A DNA stretch of 8,842 nucleotides from contig JBHIBA010000193.1 of assembly GCA_046758845.1 (NCBI GenBank), positions 1 through 8,842 of the forward strand, read 5' to 3'. Origin of the DNA: JBHIBA01 sp046758845 (GTDB lineage: Bacteria > UBA8248 > JACPRG01 > G963555815). This document shows, piece by piece, positions 1 through 6,677 of this stretch. Position 1 is the stretch's first letter. Each line of letters opens with the position of its first letter. The notes under the pieces are model-generated. The model was not told the DNA's origin. It did not search any database and saw only the letters and a list, made by a program, of their open reading frames with translations. The position numbers and the translations under genes were made by a program.

Positions 1-66
1 CCAGAAAAGAGCCAACGCAAGGAGTCGGACCACCGGCTCAGCCAAACCTACTGCCAACCCTAAGCA

Positions 67-155
67 GGCCCGGCCATGGGGGTCATCGACCCCCACGCCG
101 GGCCGCCAAAGTTTTTCCGGGGGTCCAGGGGGGCGGTTTTTCAAAAAAGCCCCCC
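67..155 (-). repeat. Left copy of a composite hairpin repeat
   Basis: Two parts are visible. The core (108-155) shares with the right end of the window (8750-8797, opposite orientation) a G-run, a T-run, a C-run, then TGGACCCCC, GGAAAA and CTTT when read on the minus strand. The second part (67-104) is a 38-nt imperfect hairpin: GGCCCGGC (67-74) pairs with GCCGGGCC (97-104), and GGGGGTC (78-84) pairs with GACCCCC (88-94) around a 3-nt loop. The copy lies just downstream of the stop codon of the molybdenum hydroxylase gene, where a terminator or mRNA 3'-end structure would sit. The core similarity is seen directly. That this is a genome-wide repeat family is inference. Confidence 0.6.
128..155 (-). 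terminator. Terminator-like hairpin after the molybdenum hydroxylase gene
   Basis: Read on the minus strand, GGGGGGC (155-149) pairs with GCCCCCC (134-128). The inner T-run and A-run can pair as well, with a 2-nt bulge. The hairpin begins 14 nt past the stop codon at 169-171. It lacks the U-tract of a classical intrinsic terminator, so it may instead stabilise a 3' end or act as a weak terminator. Confidence 0.45.
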
Positions 156-168
156 TTCTATGAAAGAT

Positions 169-2409
169 TCAACTTGCGTTTCGGAGAACTGCCAGCACGC
201 GTTCCGGCGTGACGGGGATGTCCGTGATCCGCGCCCCGATGGCGTCGCTGATGGCGTTGGTGACGGCCCCGGGGGAGGCGTTGCAGGGCGGCTCGCCGAT
301 GCCCCGGGCGCCCTGGGGACCCATGCCCTCGCCCGATTCCGTCACGATGGTCGCCCAGTCCCCCAGTTCCATCGACGTCGGGATCAGGTAATCGTGCAGG
401 ACGGGGTTGGCCAGGCAGCCCTCCTCCATGACGACCTCTTCCGTGAGGGCGTAGCCGATGCCCATCATCGCGCCGCCTTCGATCTGGCCTTCCACGCTGA
501 CGGGGTTGATGGCCGTGCCCACGTCGTGGGAGGCGGCGAACTTGAGGAGCTCCACCTCGCCCGTGGCTTCATCCACCATGACTTCCGCGGCGTGAACGCC
601 CCAGGTGTAGTCGGTCCAGCCGGCGAAGCCTCGATAGCGGTCGGCCCCCTCATAGGTCAAGTCGGGGGTCTTGAAGGAGCCGGTGGTAGAGGTGGGCAGG
701 CCCTTGGCCTGGGCGCGCGTCACCGCCTCGGCGATAGGGACGCATCTTTCGGGAGCGCCCGTCACGCGGACCCGGCCGTCTTCCAGCATCAGGTCCTCTT
801 TGCGGGCCTCGAGGAGTTCGGCGGCGGCCTCGGTGAGGGAGTGACGAATCACTGCCGCGGCGCTTAGGAGGGCGCGGCCGGACATCATCGTCTGTCGGCT
901 CGAAGCCGTAAAGCCCACCAGGGGCGTCGTCGCCGAATCGGAGTTGAGGATGGTCACCTTCTCCAGGGGGAGGCCGAGTTCCTCCGCCACCACCTGGCAA
1001 GCGGTCGAGGTCTGCCCGGCGCCCAGGTCCGAGACCCCGACGCGGATGAGGGCCGAGCCGTCCACGTCCATTGCGACGAAACCTTCCGAGAAACTGAAGG
1101 GGCGGCCGTAGCCCGTCATGTTGGCCGCGAACCCCCGTCCGACGCGCTTGCCGGGCGGGGCGGGGGTCTTCGGCCCCAGGGCCTTGTCAACCTCGCGCGC
1201 GAGGTTGGGCAGGTCTACGTGATGCTCCAGTGGCTGGCCCACGGCCAGGCGGTCTCCTTTTCGGAGGTAGTTCTTCTCTCTCACCTCCAGGGGGTCCATG
1301 CCCAGGGCTTGGGCCACGGCGTCGATCTGTCCCTCGACGGCGAACGTGATCTGGTTGCAGCCCACCCCCCGCATGGCGTCGGAGAAGGGCCGGTTCGTCA
1401 GAGCGCCGCGCACGGCCACCCGGACGTTTTCCACCTTGTAGGGGCCCTGGGCGAGGACCATGGCCCCCAGGGTGATGATGGATGTGTTGGTCCGGTAGGC
1501 CCCGGCGTCCGCCAGCACCTCCACGTCCATGGCGGTTATCTCCCCGTCCTTCTTGGCGGCCGTGCGGTACTTCATGAAGAAGGGATGCTTCTTGGAACCG
1601 CCCAGGAAGGAATCCTCCCGCGTGAGGGTCATTCGGACGGGGCGATTCGTTGCCTGGGTCAGCAGGGCCAGCCACGTCGCCACCAGCGGCTGCTCTTTCC
1701 CGCCGAACCCGCCCCCGACCATCGGGCTTTGGACGCGCACCCGGCCCGCCGGAACCCCGAGGGCCTTGGCGACGGACCGATAGTTCTCGATGAGCTGCGT
1801 GGGCCAGCGGATGTTGATGACGCCGGTGGAGTCGATCCAGGCCACGCCGGCTTCGGGCTCGATGAAGCAGTGATCGGCCTGCTGCGTCGTGTAGGCGTGC
1901 TCAATGACAACGTCGGCCTCCCGAAACGCCCGCTCGACGTCCCCCCGGTTCAGCGTGAAGTGACCCAGCTCCGAGCCGGCGTCTTTTTCCAGGGCCTCTT
2001 TGGGATCGTAAACGCCGCCCTCCGCTCGGAGTTCGATCCCCAATGCGTTCACGGCCGCCTGCGCGGCCCCTTCGGTGTCAGCGGCCACCAGGGCGATGGC
2101 GTCTCCCACGGACCGGACGCGCCCCCTGGCGAGGACCGGGAAGTCTTCCCCGTGAGCCACGTTGACGCCGGGGATGTCCTCGGCGATGAGCACCGCCCTC
2201 ACGCCGGGCATATTTCTGGCCGCTTCCACATCCAGCCGGGCGATCTTCGCCGCCGCAACGCCGCCGCGCACCACCTTCCCCACCAGGCAGCCCGGGATGT
2301 CGAAGTCGTCCGCGAAAAGCGTTCCCCCTACGGCCTTCTCGAAGGCGTCCGAACGGGAGACCGCCTGTCCCACCATCTTCCAAGAGGATTTCGCTTCGAC
2401 CGTCGCCAT
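169..2409 (-). CDS. Xanthine dehydrogenase family protein, molybdopterin-binding (large) subunit
   Basis: A 746-residue catalytic subunit of the molybdenum hydroxylase family (xanthine dehydrogenase, aldehyde oxidase, CO dehydrogenase CoxL-like), full length for a stand-alone large subunit. The N-terminal hammerhead domain (about residues 15-130, with AVSRSDAFEKAVGG and LFADDF) is followed by the Mo-pterin domain. Motifs seen are GGGFGGKE at 232-239, AMRGVGCNQ near 345-353, GAGQTSTACQ at 463-472, DVGTAINP at 629-636 and GARGIGEPP at 700-708. E706 is the expected catalytic glutamate. The CoxL-specific AYxCSFR loop is absent, so this is not a form I CO dehydrogenase and the substrate is unknown. 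The start is supported by GAGGAG 8 nt upstream of ATG. No signal peptide is seen, so it is probably cytoplasmic. The usual [2Fe-2S] and FAD partner subunits are not in the window, which is unusual because they are normally adjacent. Family assignment is firm; substrate is not. Confidence 0.93.
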   Translation of the reverse strand: MATVEAKSSWKMVGQAVSRSDAFEKAVGGTLFADDFDIPGCLVGKVVRGGVAAAKIARLDVEAARNMPGVRAVLIAEDIPGVNVAHGEDFPVLARGRVRSVGDAIALVAADTEGAAQAAVNALGIELRAEGGVYDPKEALEKDAGSELGHFTLNRGDVERAFREADVVIEHAYTTQQADHCFIEPEAGVAWIDSTGVINIRWPTQLIENYRSVAKALGVPAGRVRVQSPMVGGGFGGKEQPLVATWLALLTQATNRPVRMTLTREDSFLGGSKKHPFFMKYRTAAKKDGEITAMDVEVLADAGAYRTNTSIITLGAMVLAQGPYKVENVRVAVRGALTNRPFSDAMRGVGCNQITFAVEGQIDAVAQALGMDPLEVREKNYLRKGDRLAVGQPLEHHVDLPNLAREVDKALGPKTPAPPGKRVGRGFAANMTGYGRPFSFSEGFVAMDVDGSALIRVGVSDLGAGQTSTACQVVAEELGLPLEKVTILNSDSATTPLVGFTASSRQTMMSGRALLSAAAVIRHSLTEAAAELLEARKEDLMLEDGRVRVTGAPERCVPIAEAVTRAQAKGLPTSTTGSFKTPDLTYEGADRYRGFAGWTDYTWGVHAAEVMVDEATGEVELLKFAASHDVGTAINPVSVEGQIEGGAMMGIGYALTEEVVMEEGCLANPVLHDYLIPTSMELGDWATIVTESGEGMGPQGARGIGEPPCNASPGAVTNAISDAIGARITDIPVTPERVLAVLRNAS

Positions 2410-2484
2410 TTTGGCCGCTCCTCAAGGGTTCGTGAAGGATCGGATGGTTTTGCGGGGACACAGAGTTGCGTCAGACTGCGTTGC

Positions 2485-2500
2485 TCCACCTTGTGGTGGA
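2485..2500. promoter_or_regulatory. Perfect 6-4-6 palindrome between divergent genes
   Basis: TCCACC-ttgt-GGTGGA is a perfect inverted repeat with a 4-nt spacer. It lies 76 bp upstream of the molybdenum hydroxylase start and about 190 bp upstream of the cupin start. It could be an operator for a dimeric regulator. It could also be a short hairpin, since TTTT follows on the plus strand, but no plus-strand gene ends there. The role is inference. Confidence 0.25.
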
Positions 2501-2570
2501 TTTTCCCCTCCTCCAATTCTATGGGAACTCCGGGGGTAACTCAAATGCGCGGGCTGGCATAGCTGCCATT

Positions 2571-2675
2571 AGCGCGTAGCGGAAATCGCCGAGATCCTTC
2601 GCTTCGCTCAGGATGACATGGCGCATAAGGAGCGTAGCCGCGATTTGAGCGCAGCGGAAATCGCGGAGAGTCTTT
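2571..2675. repeat. Dispersed REP-like element with internal repeats
   Basis: The stretch contains two diverged direct repeats of about 24 nt (2576-2599 and 2651-2674, four mismatches, both containing AGCGGAAATCGC). Between them is a small hairpin, ATCCT (2594-2598) with AGGAT (2610-2614), enclosing TCGCTTCGCTC. Translated on the minus strand this motif gives the familiar spurious peptides HPERSEGS or LSEAKDL, which appear as false small proteins in many bacterial genomes that carry this repeat. It occupies most of the gap between the divergent hydroxylase and cupin genes. Confidence 0.55.
2638..2666. repeat. 9-bp perfect stem-loop just upstream of the cupin gene
   Basis: CCGCGATTT (2638-2646) pairs perfectly with AAATCGCGG (2658-2666) around an 11-nt loop. 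The structure ends 24 nt before the cupin start codon and 14 nt before its purine-rich ribosome binding site. If transcribed it would sit in the 5' leader. It is probably part of the REP-like element around it. A regulatory effect is only a possibility. Confidence 0.4.
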
Positions 2676-2690
2676 GAGAGGAAGGAAGAG

Positions 2691-3059
2691 ATGCAAGGCA
2701 GCGACCAATTCATCGCCATCCACCAAGACGACATGGAGTGGGCGGACGACGCCGAAGTCCTGACCCTCCCCGAGGGCGTGCAGATCAAGTTACTCTCGAC
2801 CGACCCGGAGACGGGCCGGATCGACATGATGGTCCGGTTTCCGCCGGGCTACGTCGAGCCGCGCCACAGCCACGAAGGCTGCCACAGCGGGGTGATCCTC
2901 GAAGGGGAGATGCACGTCGTGGGCAAGGTGATGAAGCCTGGAGACTACGTCTTCGGGCCCGGCCGGAAGATCCCCCACGGCCCGATGGCCTATCCCAAGG
3001 GCTGCACCGTTTTCGCCAGCTTCTACGGGGACCCCGCGCACACCGAAGCGGCCGAGTGA
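2691..3059 (+). CDS. Small single-domain cupin protein
   Basis: A 122-residue protein made of one cupin beta-barrel. Motif 1 runs from G53 to G72. Its metal-ligand positions are H59 and H61, with H65 in place of the common glutamate, followed by GVILEGE. Motif 2 is GDYVFGPGRKIPHG at 84-97, with H96 as the remaining ligand, so a metal-binding site with four histidines is plausible. The length is typical of single-cupin proteins of the ChrR or DUF4437 type. The ATG is preceded by a purine-rich ribosome binding site (GAGGAAGGAAGAG) that abuts the start. It is divergent from the molybdenum hydroxylase gene across a repeat-rich 281-bp gap. Fold and metal binding are well supported. Activity (oxygenase, isomerase or ligand sensing) cannot be told from sequence. 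Confidence 0.88.
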   Translation: MQGSDQFIAIHQDDMEWADDAEVLTLPEGVQIKLLSTDPETGRIDMMVRFPPGYVEPRHSHEGCHSGVILEGEMHVVGKVMKPGDYVFGPGRKIPHGPMAYPKGCTVFASFYGDPAHTEAAE

Positions 3060-3120
3060 CCAACCAAACATCGAAGGGTTCCAAGGGCCTTCTTCTGAGA
3101 CGCCCCCGGCAAAGTCCCGG

Positions 3121-3134
3121 CGGTCGAAAGACCG
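3121..3134. other. Short hairpin with GAAA tetraloop in the convergent gap
   Basis: CGGTC-GAAA-GACCG forms a 5-bp stem closed by a GNRA tetraloop. It lies in the 180-bp gap where the cupin gene (+) and the permease remnant (-) converge, so a terminator would be expected here. No T-tract follows on either strand, so a termination role is weakly supported. No other feature is seen in 3060-3239. Confidence 0.25.
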
Positions 3135-3239
3135 GCAGGATTGGGCCTTGGGGGAAGAGAGGTGAATACAAGAAGGAATCAGTCCCTCTTCTGATCTTTC
3201 CCGTCGCCGCTCAGTGTGTGGCCTTGCAGCGGGACTGAT

Positions 3240-3707
3240 CTAACGCGAGTTGGCAGTCCTGAAATTCAGGTGGCGAAGCGGGTAGGCAAGAACAGCAACA
3301 AGCAGACCCGCAAGCGGGAACATCAGGCCCGGTGCAATGAAGAGCAACCCTGAAGCAATGACGAGAACCCTCTGGGCTACGCCGAGGGTCCCCAGAGTGT
3401 AACCGCGGATGCCGCAAGCCACGAGAACCTCACCAATCGTGGCCGTGACGACAGCCAAGACAATCTGGGCAATATCACCCCTCAAGAGGAGCCCGTTGTT
3501 GAGCACGAAGGCAAAGGGAATCAGAAACGCCGCCATGCCCAGGCGCAACGCCTCCCAGCCCGTCTCCCAGACTTGGCCGCCCGAGATGCTAATGGTCACG
3601 TAGACTACGATGCACATCGGCGGCGTAAAGAACGACGCCAGACCCCAGTAAATCACGAACAGATGGGCGGCCGGATCGTGCGACACGCCCGGCAGATCAT
3701 CTTTCAA
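3240..3707 (-). pseudogene. C-terminal remnant of a TRAP transporter fused permease (TAXI type)
   Basis: This 155-codon frame matches the end of TRAP fused 4TM/12TM permeases. AAHLFVIYWGLASFFTPP (residues 13-30) corresponds to the conserved AAHLFVFYFGxLSxxTPP block, followed by the WEALRLGMAAFLIPFAFVLN block and three further hydrophobic segments near 78-98, 112-130 and 130-143. Intact family members are roughly 600-850 residues, so about three quarters is missing. The open frame continues only 12 codons upstream of the TTG at 3705-3707 before a TGA at 3744-3746. No frame upstream contains more permease sequence, so this is truncation rather than a frameshift. It lies on the same strand as the TAXI binding protein at 5790-6677, its expected partner. 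The TTG has no convincing ribosome binding site. The remnant is probably not functional. Confidence 0.8.
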
Positions 3708-3940
3708 TTGGCCAAGTAGCGGTATCCAGGGAACTGTTCGCCCTCATCTTGGACCGAGTCAACCGATTGCGGCCAGTGCCGGTCTAACCGCTATGAGCGC
3801 AGTCCACCCGGGCGCGAAATGGGGAATGTTCTGTTCCTTCCAGATTGACCTGCTGGGAAAGCTCGCTTACCCACAGGGGTGGCATGGTTTTCCAATGGCG
3901 GATACCGCACAAATCGCGGTTCAATTGGCTCAAAATGGGG

Positions 3941-3969
3941 TTGACAGGCTCGGTAGAGAGGGGTCTAAT
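3941..3969 (+). promoter_or_regulatory. Sigma70-type promoter for the LinD-like gene
   Basis: A perfect -35 box TTGACA (3941-3946) and a -10 box TCTAAT (3964-3969, five of six to consensus) are separated by exactly 17 nt. Transcription would start near 3976 on the plus strand and run into the gene at 4242. A near-consensus promoter is uncommon by chance in DNA this GC-rich. Confidence 0.5.
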
Positions 3970-4228
3970 CGGGCTACACAGCAACGAATGGTCGGTACAA
4001 GCCTGTCCGGATTTGAAATGGGAAATCCCGGTCTAAAGGTGTGTAAAAAGGAGAAAGGCGGTGTCCCCTTCCGGTGTTGAACCGAAGACCCTGGGGTTTC
4101 CAGGTTTAGACATCAGAGCCTGATAGACTCCGCAACGGACCGCCAATACAATCTCACGCAACGGGCTCTCTAGGCCGAAAAGTACAACGTGCTTCCGGAC
4201 CTGCATCCTGCACGCGGCAATGAAGAAC

Positions 4229-4233
4229 GGGAG
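4229..4233 (+). promoter_or_regulatory. Ribosome binding site deciding the LinD-like start
   Basis: GGGAG lies 8 nt upstream of the ATG at 4242 and supports that start. By contrast, the ATG at 4914, directly after the in-frame TGA, has no purine-rich motif in the preceding 16 nt. This argues against a separately translated second gene. Confidence 0.6.
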
Positions 4234-4241
4234 ACAAGTCG

Positions 4242-5765
4242 ATGGCCACAATGGTACGGGGCTATCCCGCGACATCGGATTGGTCCAGAGGCTGGCTCCG
4301 CTATCTCTATCGCAAGGCGAGCACGCCCGATAACTGGGACAAGGACCGCGAGCCGCATCCGCACTGGGACAACATCACGGGCGCGCCCGTGCGCTCGTGG
4401 CACCGCATGGATCTATTGCAATCGAGTTTTGCGATGGCGCTCATGGCCGACAAGACCCCGGCCTGGCGCGAAGTTTACGGACGGATTCTCGACGAACTGA
4501 TCGTCCGCTTTACCGGCTATTGGGCGGCCAAGGACTGGCTCGACCAGATCGGCGAGGACCCACGCCGCGAGCAGTATCCGGAGGAATGGTACAAGAACCT
4601 GATCCCTCCGTTCCTGCGGGGGAAATACGACGTACCGGGCTGGACCGCCAATGGCGTCGAACCCTGGGGCCTGCAGATGGACCCGATTGGCGCGGACGGC
4701 AACCTCTTCTTCAAGGGGGATTTCCTGCTCCTCCTGGGACTCCACCTCTACGTCACCGGCGACGAGAAGTGGAACCAGCCCTTCGACATCGTGCGCGACG
4801 GCGCCAACACCTTTTCATGGACCCACACGCGGATCGCGGAGCATCTGTATTCGCAGATGTCGAAACGGCCCGAAGGCGTCCACTGTGAGAACACCAAGAT
4901 CTGGCCATTATGAATGAGCCGCGCGGGGCTCGGTCTGGGCCTCCACGATCTGGTCTACGGCAGCGACTTCCGCACCGTCTTCGATGCCTGGTGGGGCTAC
5001 GCCAAGCGGAACTATTTCTCCATTCGCGACGGCGAGGTCACCGGCTCGGTGACGATGTATTACGACCCGCTCGTCCCGTTTCACCATCCGGGCGACCAAG
5101 TGGCAATCGCGAAGCTCCTCCCGGCGCATGGGGCACTGCCTTTGAAACCGGAGGATACCCGGGCCCTCTTCAAGGCCGCGGTCGAACAGTTGAACTGGCG
5201 CAGTGCCGAGCCCCTGGTGGTGGTGGAAACACCCTTCAGCGTTTTCGAGATCCTCTACGGCATGTTCCTTGCGCGCGAATTTGAGGATGTGTCCGTTTAC
5301 GCCAAACTCAAGGCGCAATCCGAGGCCGCACATGAGCCGACGTTGGATGAGGAGACGGGAGAGTTCACCTGGCGCTTTGGGCTCGATGAAGAGCACCCGA
5401 GAGGGCAATTGAACGCCACGGCCGCGATGGTCGAGGCGGCCGGTCAAGGCGCGTGGTCGAATATCCTGAACAAGCCGAACCTTCGTAAATTCGTCGAGCC
5501 GACAGTTTACGGTGTCGATTTTCCGAACGTCTGCCCGTCACAAGCCTTCTACGATGTCGAGCGCCGTCTTCTAGCTGTTTCAATCGACGCCGGAGCGCCA
5601 AATGCCTCAGGCAAGCCGACGACGTTTCGGGTGACGAACGTTTCGCCGGAGACTTGTGTAGTTGAGGTCGATGGCGTGCGTTCGGATGACTGGCGCATTG
5701 TTGACGGCGACATTGAGATTTCGACGACGATCGACAAACACACGTTCGTCATTCGCTGCGCTTGA
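4242..5765 (+). CDS. LinD-family (linalool dehydratase/isomerase-like) protein, candidate selenoprotein with in-frame TGA
   Basis: Read through one TGA at codon 224, this is a single 507-codon frame. The first part (1-223) aligns with LinD over an alpha/alpha-barrel-type region: SWHRMDLLQSSFAMAL (52-67), FFKGDFLLLLGLHLYVTG (156-173) and GVHCENTKIWPL (212-223). The second continues it with SRAGLGLGLHDLVYGSDF, then a helical region and a beta-rich C-terminal extension (about the last 85 residues) that LinD lacks. C215 matches LinD Cys171, and the TGA codon matches Cys180 with identical spacing. LinD His129 is replaced by D160. LinD is about 400 residues and exported, whereas this protein shows no signal peptide and is probably cytoplasmic. 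The substrate is unknown and need not be linalool. Apart from the TGA there are no stops or frameshifts. A bacterial SECIS-like stem-loop follows the TGA. The alternative is one nonsense mutation in a pseudogene. Automatic annotation would give two genes, 4242-4913 and 4914-5765. Confidence 0.75.
4911..4913 (+). other. In-frame TGA, candidate selenocysteine codon (Sec224)
   Basis: The codons around it read W-P-L-TGA-M-S-R-A-G-L, and family homology continues on both sides in the same frame. In LinD the corresponding stretch is VC(171)-EPDNYFVQ-C(180)-NS. Here it is HC(215)-ENTKIWPL-TGA-MS. The TGA therefore sits exactly on a catalytic cysteine, the position where selenocysteine replaces cysteine in known selenoproteins. 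Cysteine codons TGC and TGT are also one base from TGA, so a point mutation gives the same pattern. Confidence 0.65.
4925..4943 (+). promoter_or_regulatory. Bacterial SECIS-like stem-loop downstream of the TGA
   Basis: GGGGCUC (4925-4931) pairs with GGGCCUC (4937-4943) in 7 bp, two of them G-U, around a GGUCU loop (4932-4936). The loop starts after 18 nt from the TGA. In E. coli fdhF the GGUC loop also begins 18 nt after UGA and is encoded by the same GGU CUG codons. The bacterial SECIS rules (short stem, G in the first two loop bases, loop about 16-37 nt from UGA) are met. A competing stem, GAGCC (4916-4920) with GGCTC (4927-4931), is possible. The Gly-Leu codons are also constrained by protein sequence, so the match is strong but not independent proof. 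Confidence 0.6.
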
Positions 5766-5789
5766 GAACGTCAGCGTCATTTCCTCGCC

Positions 5790-6677
5790 TTATCGCCAAA
5801 CCAGAATACGAATTCCGCGTTCAGTCGATTTCCCCCGTCTCTGCCCGACGGCGGACTTTCGGATATATACAATTTCCTCATGCACGTCCGGACCCGCTAC
5901 GAGACAGGTGTTGAGGGTAAACGTCACCAAATCTTTCCCCTGTCCTTTGAAATTCCCCGCCCGAATTCTGCCCTTGTAGAAGGACTTCGGCAAAAGCGCC
6001 ATCATTTCGTCAACCTTGGCTTCGGGAAGGTAAAGGAAATCAACCACCCCGTCCCGAAAGAGCTTGGCGACAATCGGCATTTTCTTACCACCGGGAAAAA
6101 TCGCGGCTTGAACGCTTCCGGCCCGTATTACTTTGTTCGCCTGGCCGGAATTCACCGTTGCAACGAATTTAATCTTGTCTCTGGGCAGGTTGTAGACCTT
6201 GATCAAAGCATTGCCGATCTTTTCAAGTTCAGGGAGAGACCGGCGTTTCGCGATGATCGTCTTTCCAATCAGATCCTCAGGCCGTGTGATACCCGAATCC
6301 CGGCGCACGAGGACGTATCGGAAACTCGCCTGCCCTTGAGCGACTAGACCGACGTTCAGCCGCTCTTTGAATGGGCGATTGCCGACAAAACGCTCAAACG
6401 CGGCTCCCGCGTTGGCGATCGCAAAATCGACTTTCTTCGCCGCGAGCCCGAACATGTTCGCGTGGGAACCACCCAGAGGCTCCACCGTCGCATTGAGGGA
6501 GACCCGCTTGCGTAAGAGTTCCGAAAGTCCGACCGCGATCACGTAGAATGTGCTGCCCACGCTGGATGTCCCGATGCGAATGGCTTCCTGGGCCTTTGCA
6601 GGGATGGACAGGGCGACGAAGCCGACAGCCGCAACAACAGCCAACGCCAGTACCAATTTGAACCCCTTCTTGACAAT
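5790..6677 (-). pseudogene. TAXI-family TRAP transporter substrate-binding protein, truncated
   Basis: The frame encodes a periplasmic binding protein of the TAXI TRAP family. A signal peptide (KKGFK, hydrophobic core, cleavage near AKAQE) is followed by IRIGTSSVGSTFYVIAVGLSELL, the Gly-rich EPLGGSHANMFGLAAKKVDFAIAN region, EDLIGKTI and GSVQAAIFPGGKK. Homology runs to EEIVYI (codon at 5862-5864). The last 23 codons look unrelated, and the usual C-terminal ~80 residues are missing. The natural start position, 8 nt after GGAGGAG (6686-6692), is ATT (6675-6677) rather than ATG, followed by GTC AAG AAG. Longer in-frame ATG starts at 6746 and 6788 lack good ribosome binding sites and add residues atypical of a signal peptide. 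It follows the UbiD gene on the same strand and would have delivered substrate to the permease whose remnant lies at 3240-3707. It is probably non-functional. Confidence 0.8.

Larger units (their letters stand above)
3747..4241. other. Non-coding stretch upstream of the LinD-like gene
   Basis: About 500 bp with no credible gene. Short open frames on both strands (for example 3784-3984 minus, 3793-4080 plus, 4033-4275 minus) match nothing recognised and mostly lack ribosome binding sites. The recognisable content is a sigma70-type promoter (3941-3969) and the ribosome binding site at 4229-4233, which implies an untranslated leader of about 265 nt. The break with permease homology lies near 3720-3745, so this stretch probably arrived with, or was left by, the event that put the LinD-like gene here. 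I found no terminal inverted repeats or transposase. Confidence 0.4.

Noticed and set aside
76..867. A 263-residue plus-strand frame across the left repeat
   Set aside because: It is antisense to the end of the molybdenum hydroxylase gene and starts inside the hairpin repeat. It has low-complexity composition and no ribosome binding site.
1219..2562. A 447-residue open frame on the plus strand
   Set aside because: It lies antisense to the molybdenum hydroxylase gene, whose motifs are clear, and its own translation resembles no family. It is a product of high GC content.
2519..2827. Small minus-strand protein with LSEAKDL or HPERSEGS motifs
   Set aside because: This is the well-known spurious translation of a dispersed repeat, and it overlaps the cupin gene.
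3121..3134. A classical intrinsic terminator between the convergent genes
   Set aside because: The 5-bp GAAA hairpin has no T-tract on either side, so it is listed only as a hairpin.
3708..3984. A frameshift continuation of the TRAP permease upstream of 3707
   Set aside because: I read the minus strand here and found no permease-like hydrophobic segments or conserved blocks. The gene is truncated rather than frameshifted.
4033..4275. An 80-residue minus-strand frame, possibly an insertion-sequence remnant
   Set aside because: No transposase motif, terminal repeat or ribosome binding site could be identified. It overlaps the LinD-like start region and was not called.
4908..5447. A 179-residue minus-strand frame
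   Set aside because: It is antisense to the LinD-like coding region, which has clear homology. It is treated as a shadow frame.
4914..5765. A separate gene starting at the ATG right after the TGA
   Set aside because: No ribosome binding site precedes this ATG, the frame is the same as the upstream one, and family homology runs without a gap across the TGA. It is the second part of one coding sequence or pseudogene.
5880..6347. A 155-residue plus-strand frame
   Set aside because: It is antisense to the TAXI binding protein, whose family motifs are recognisable.
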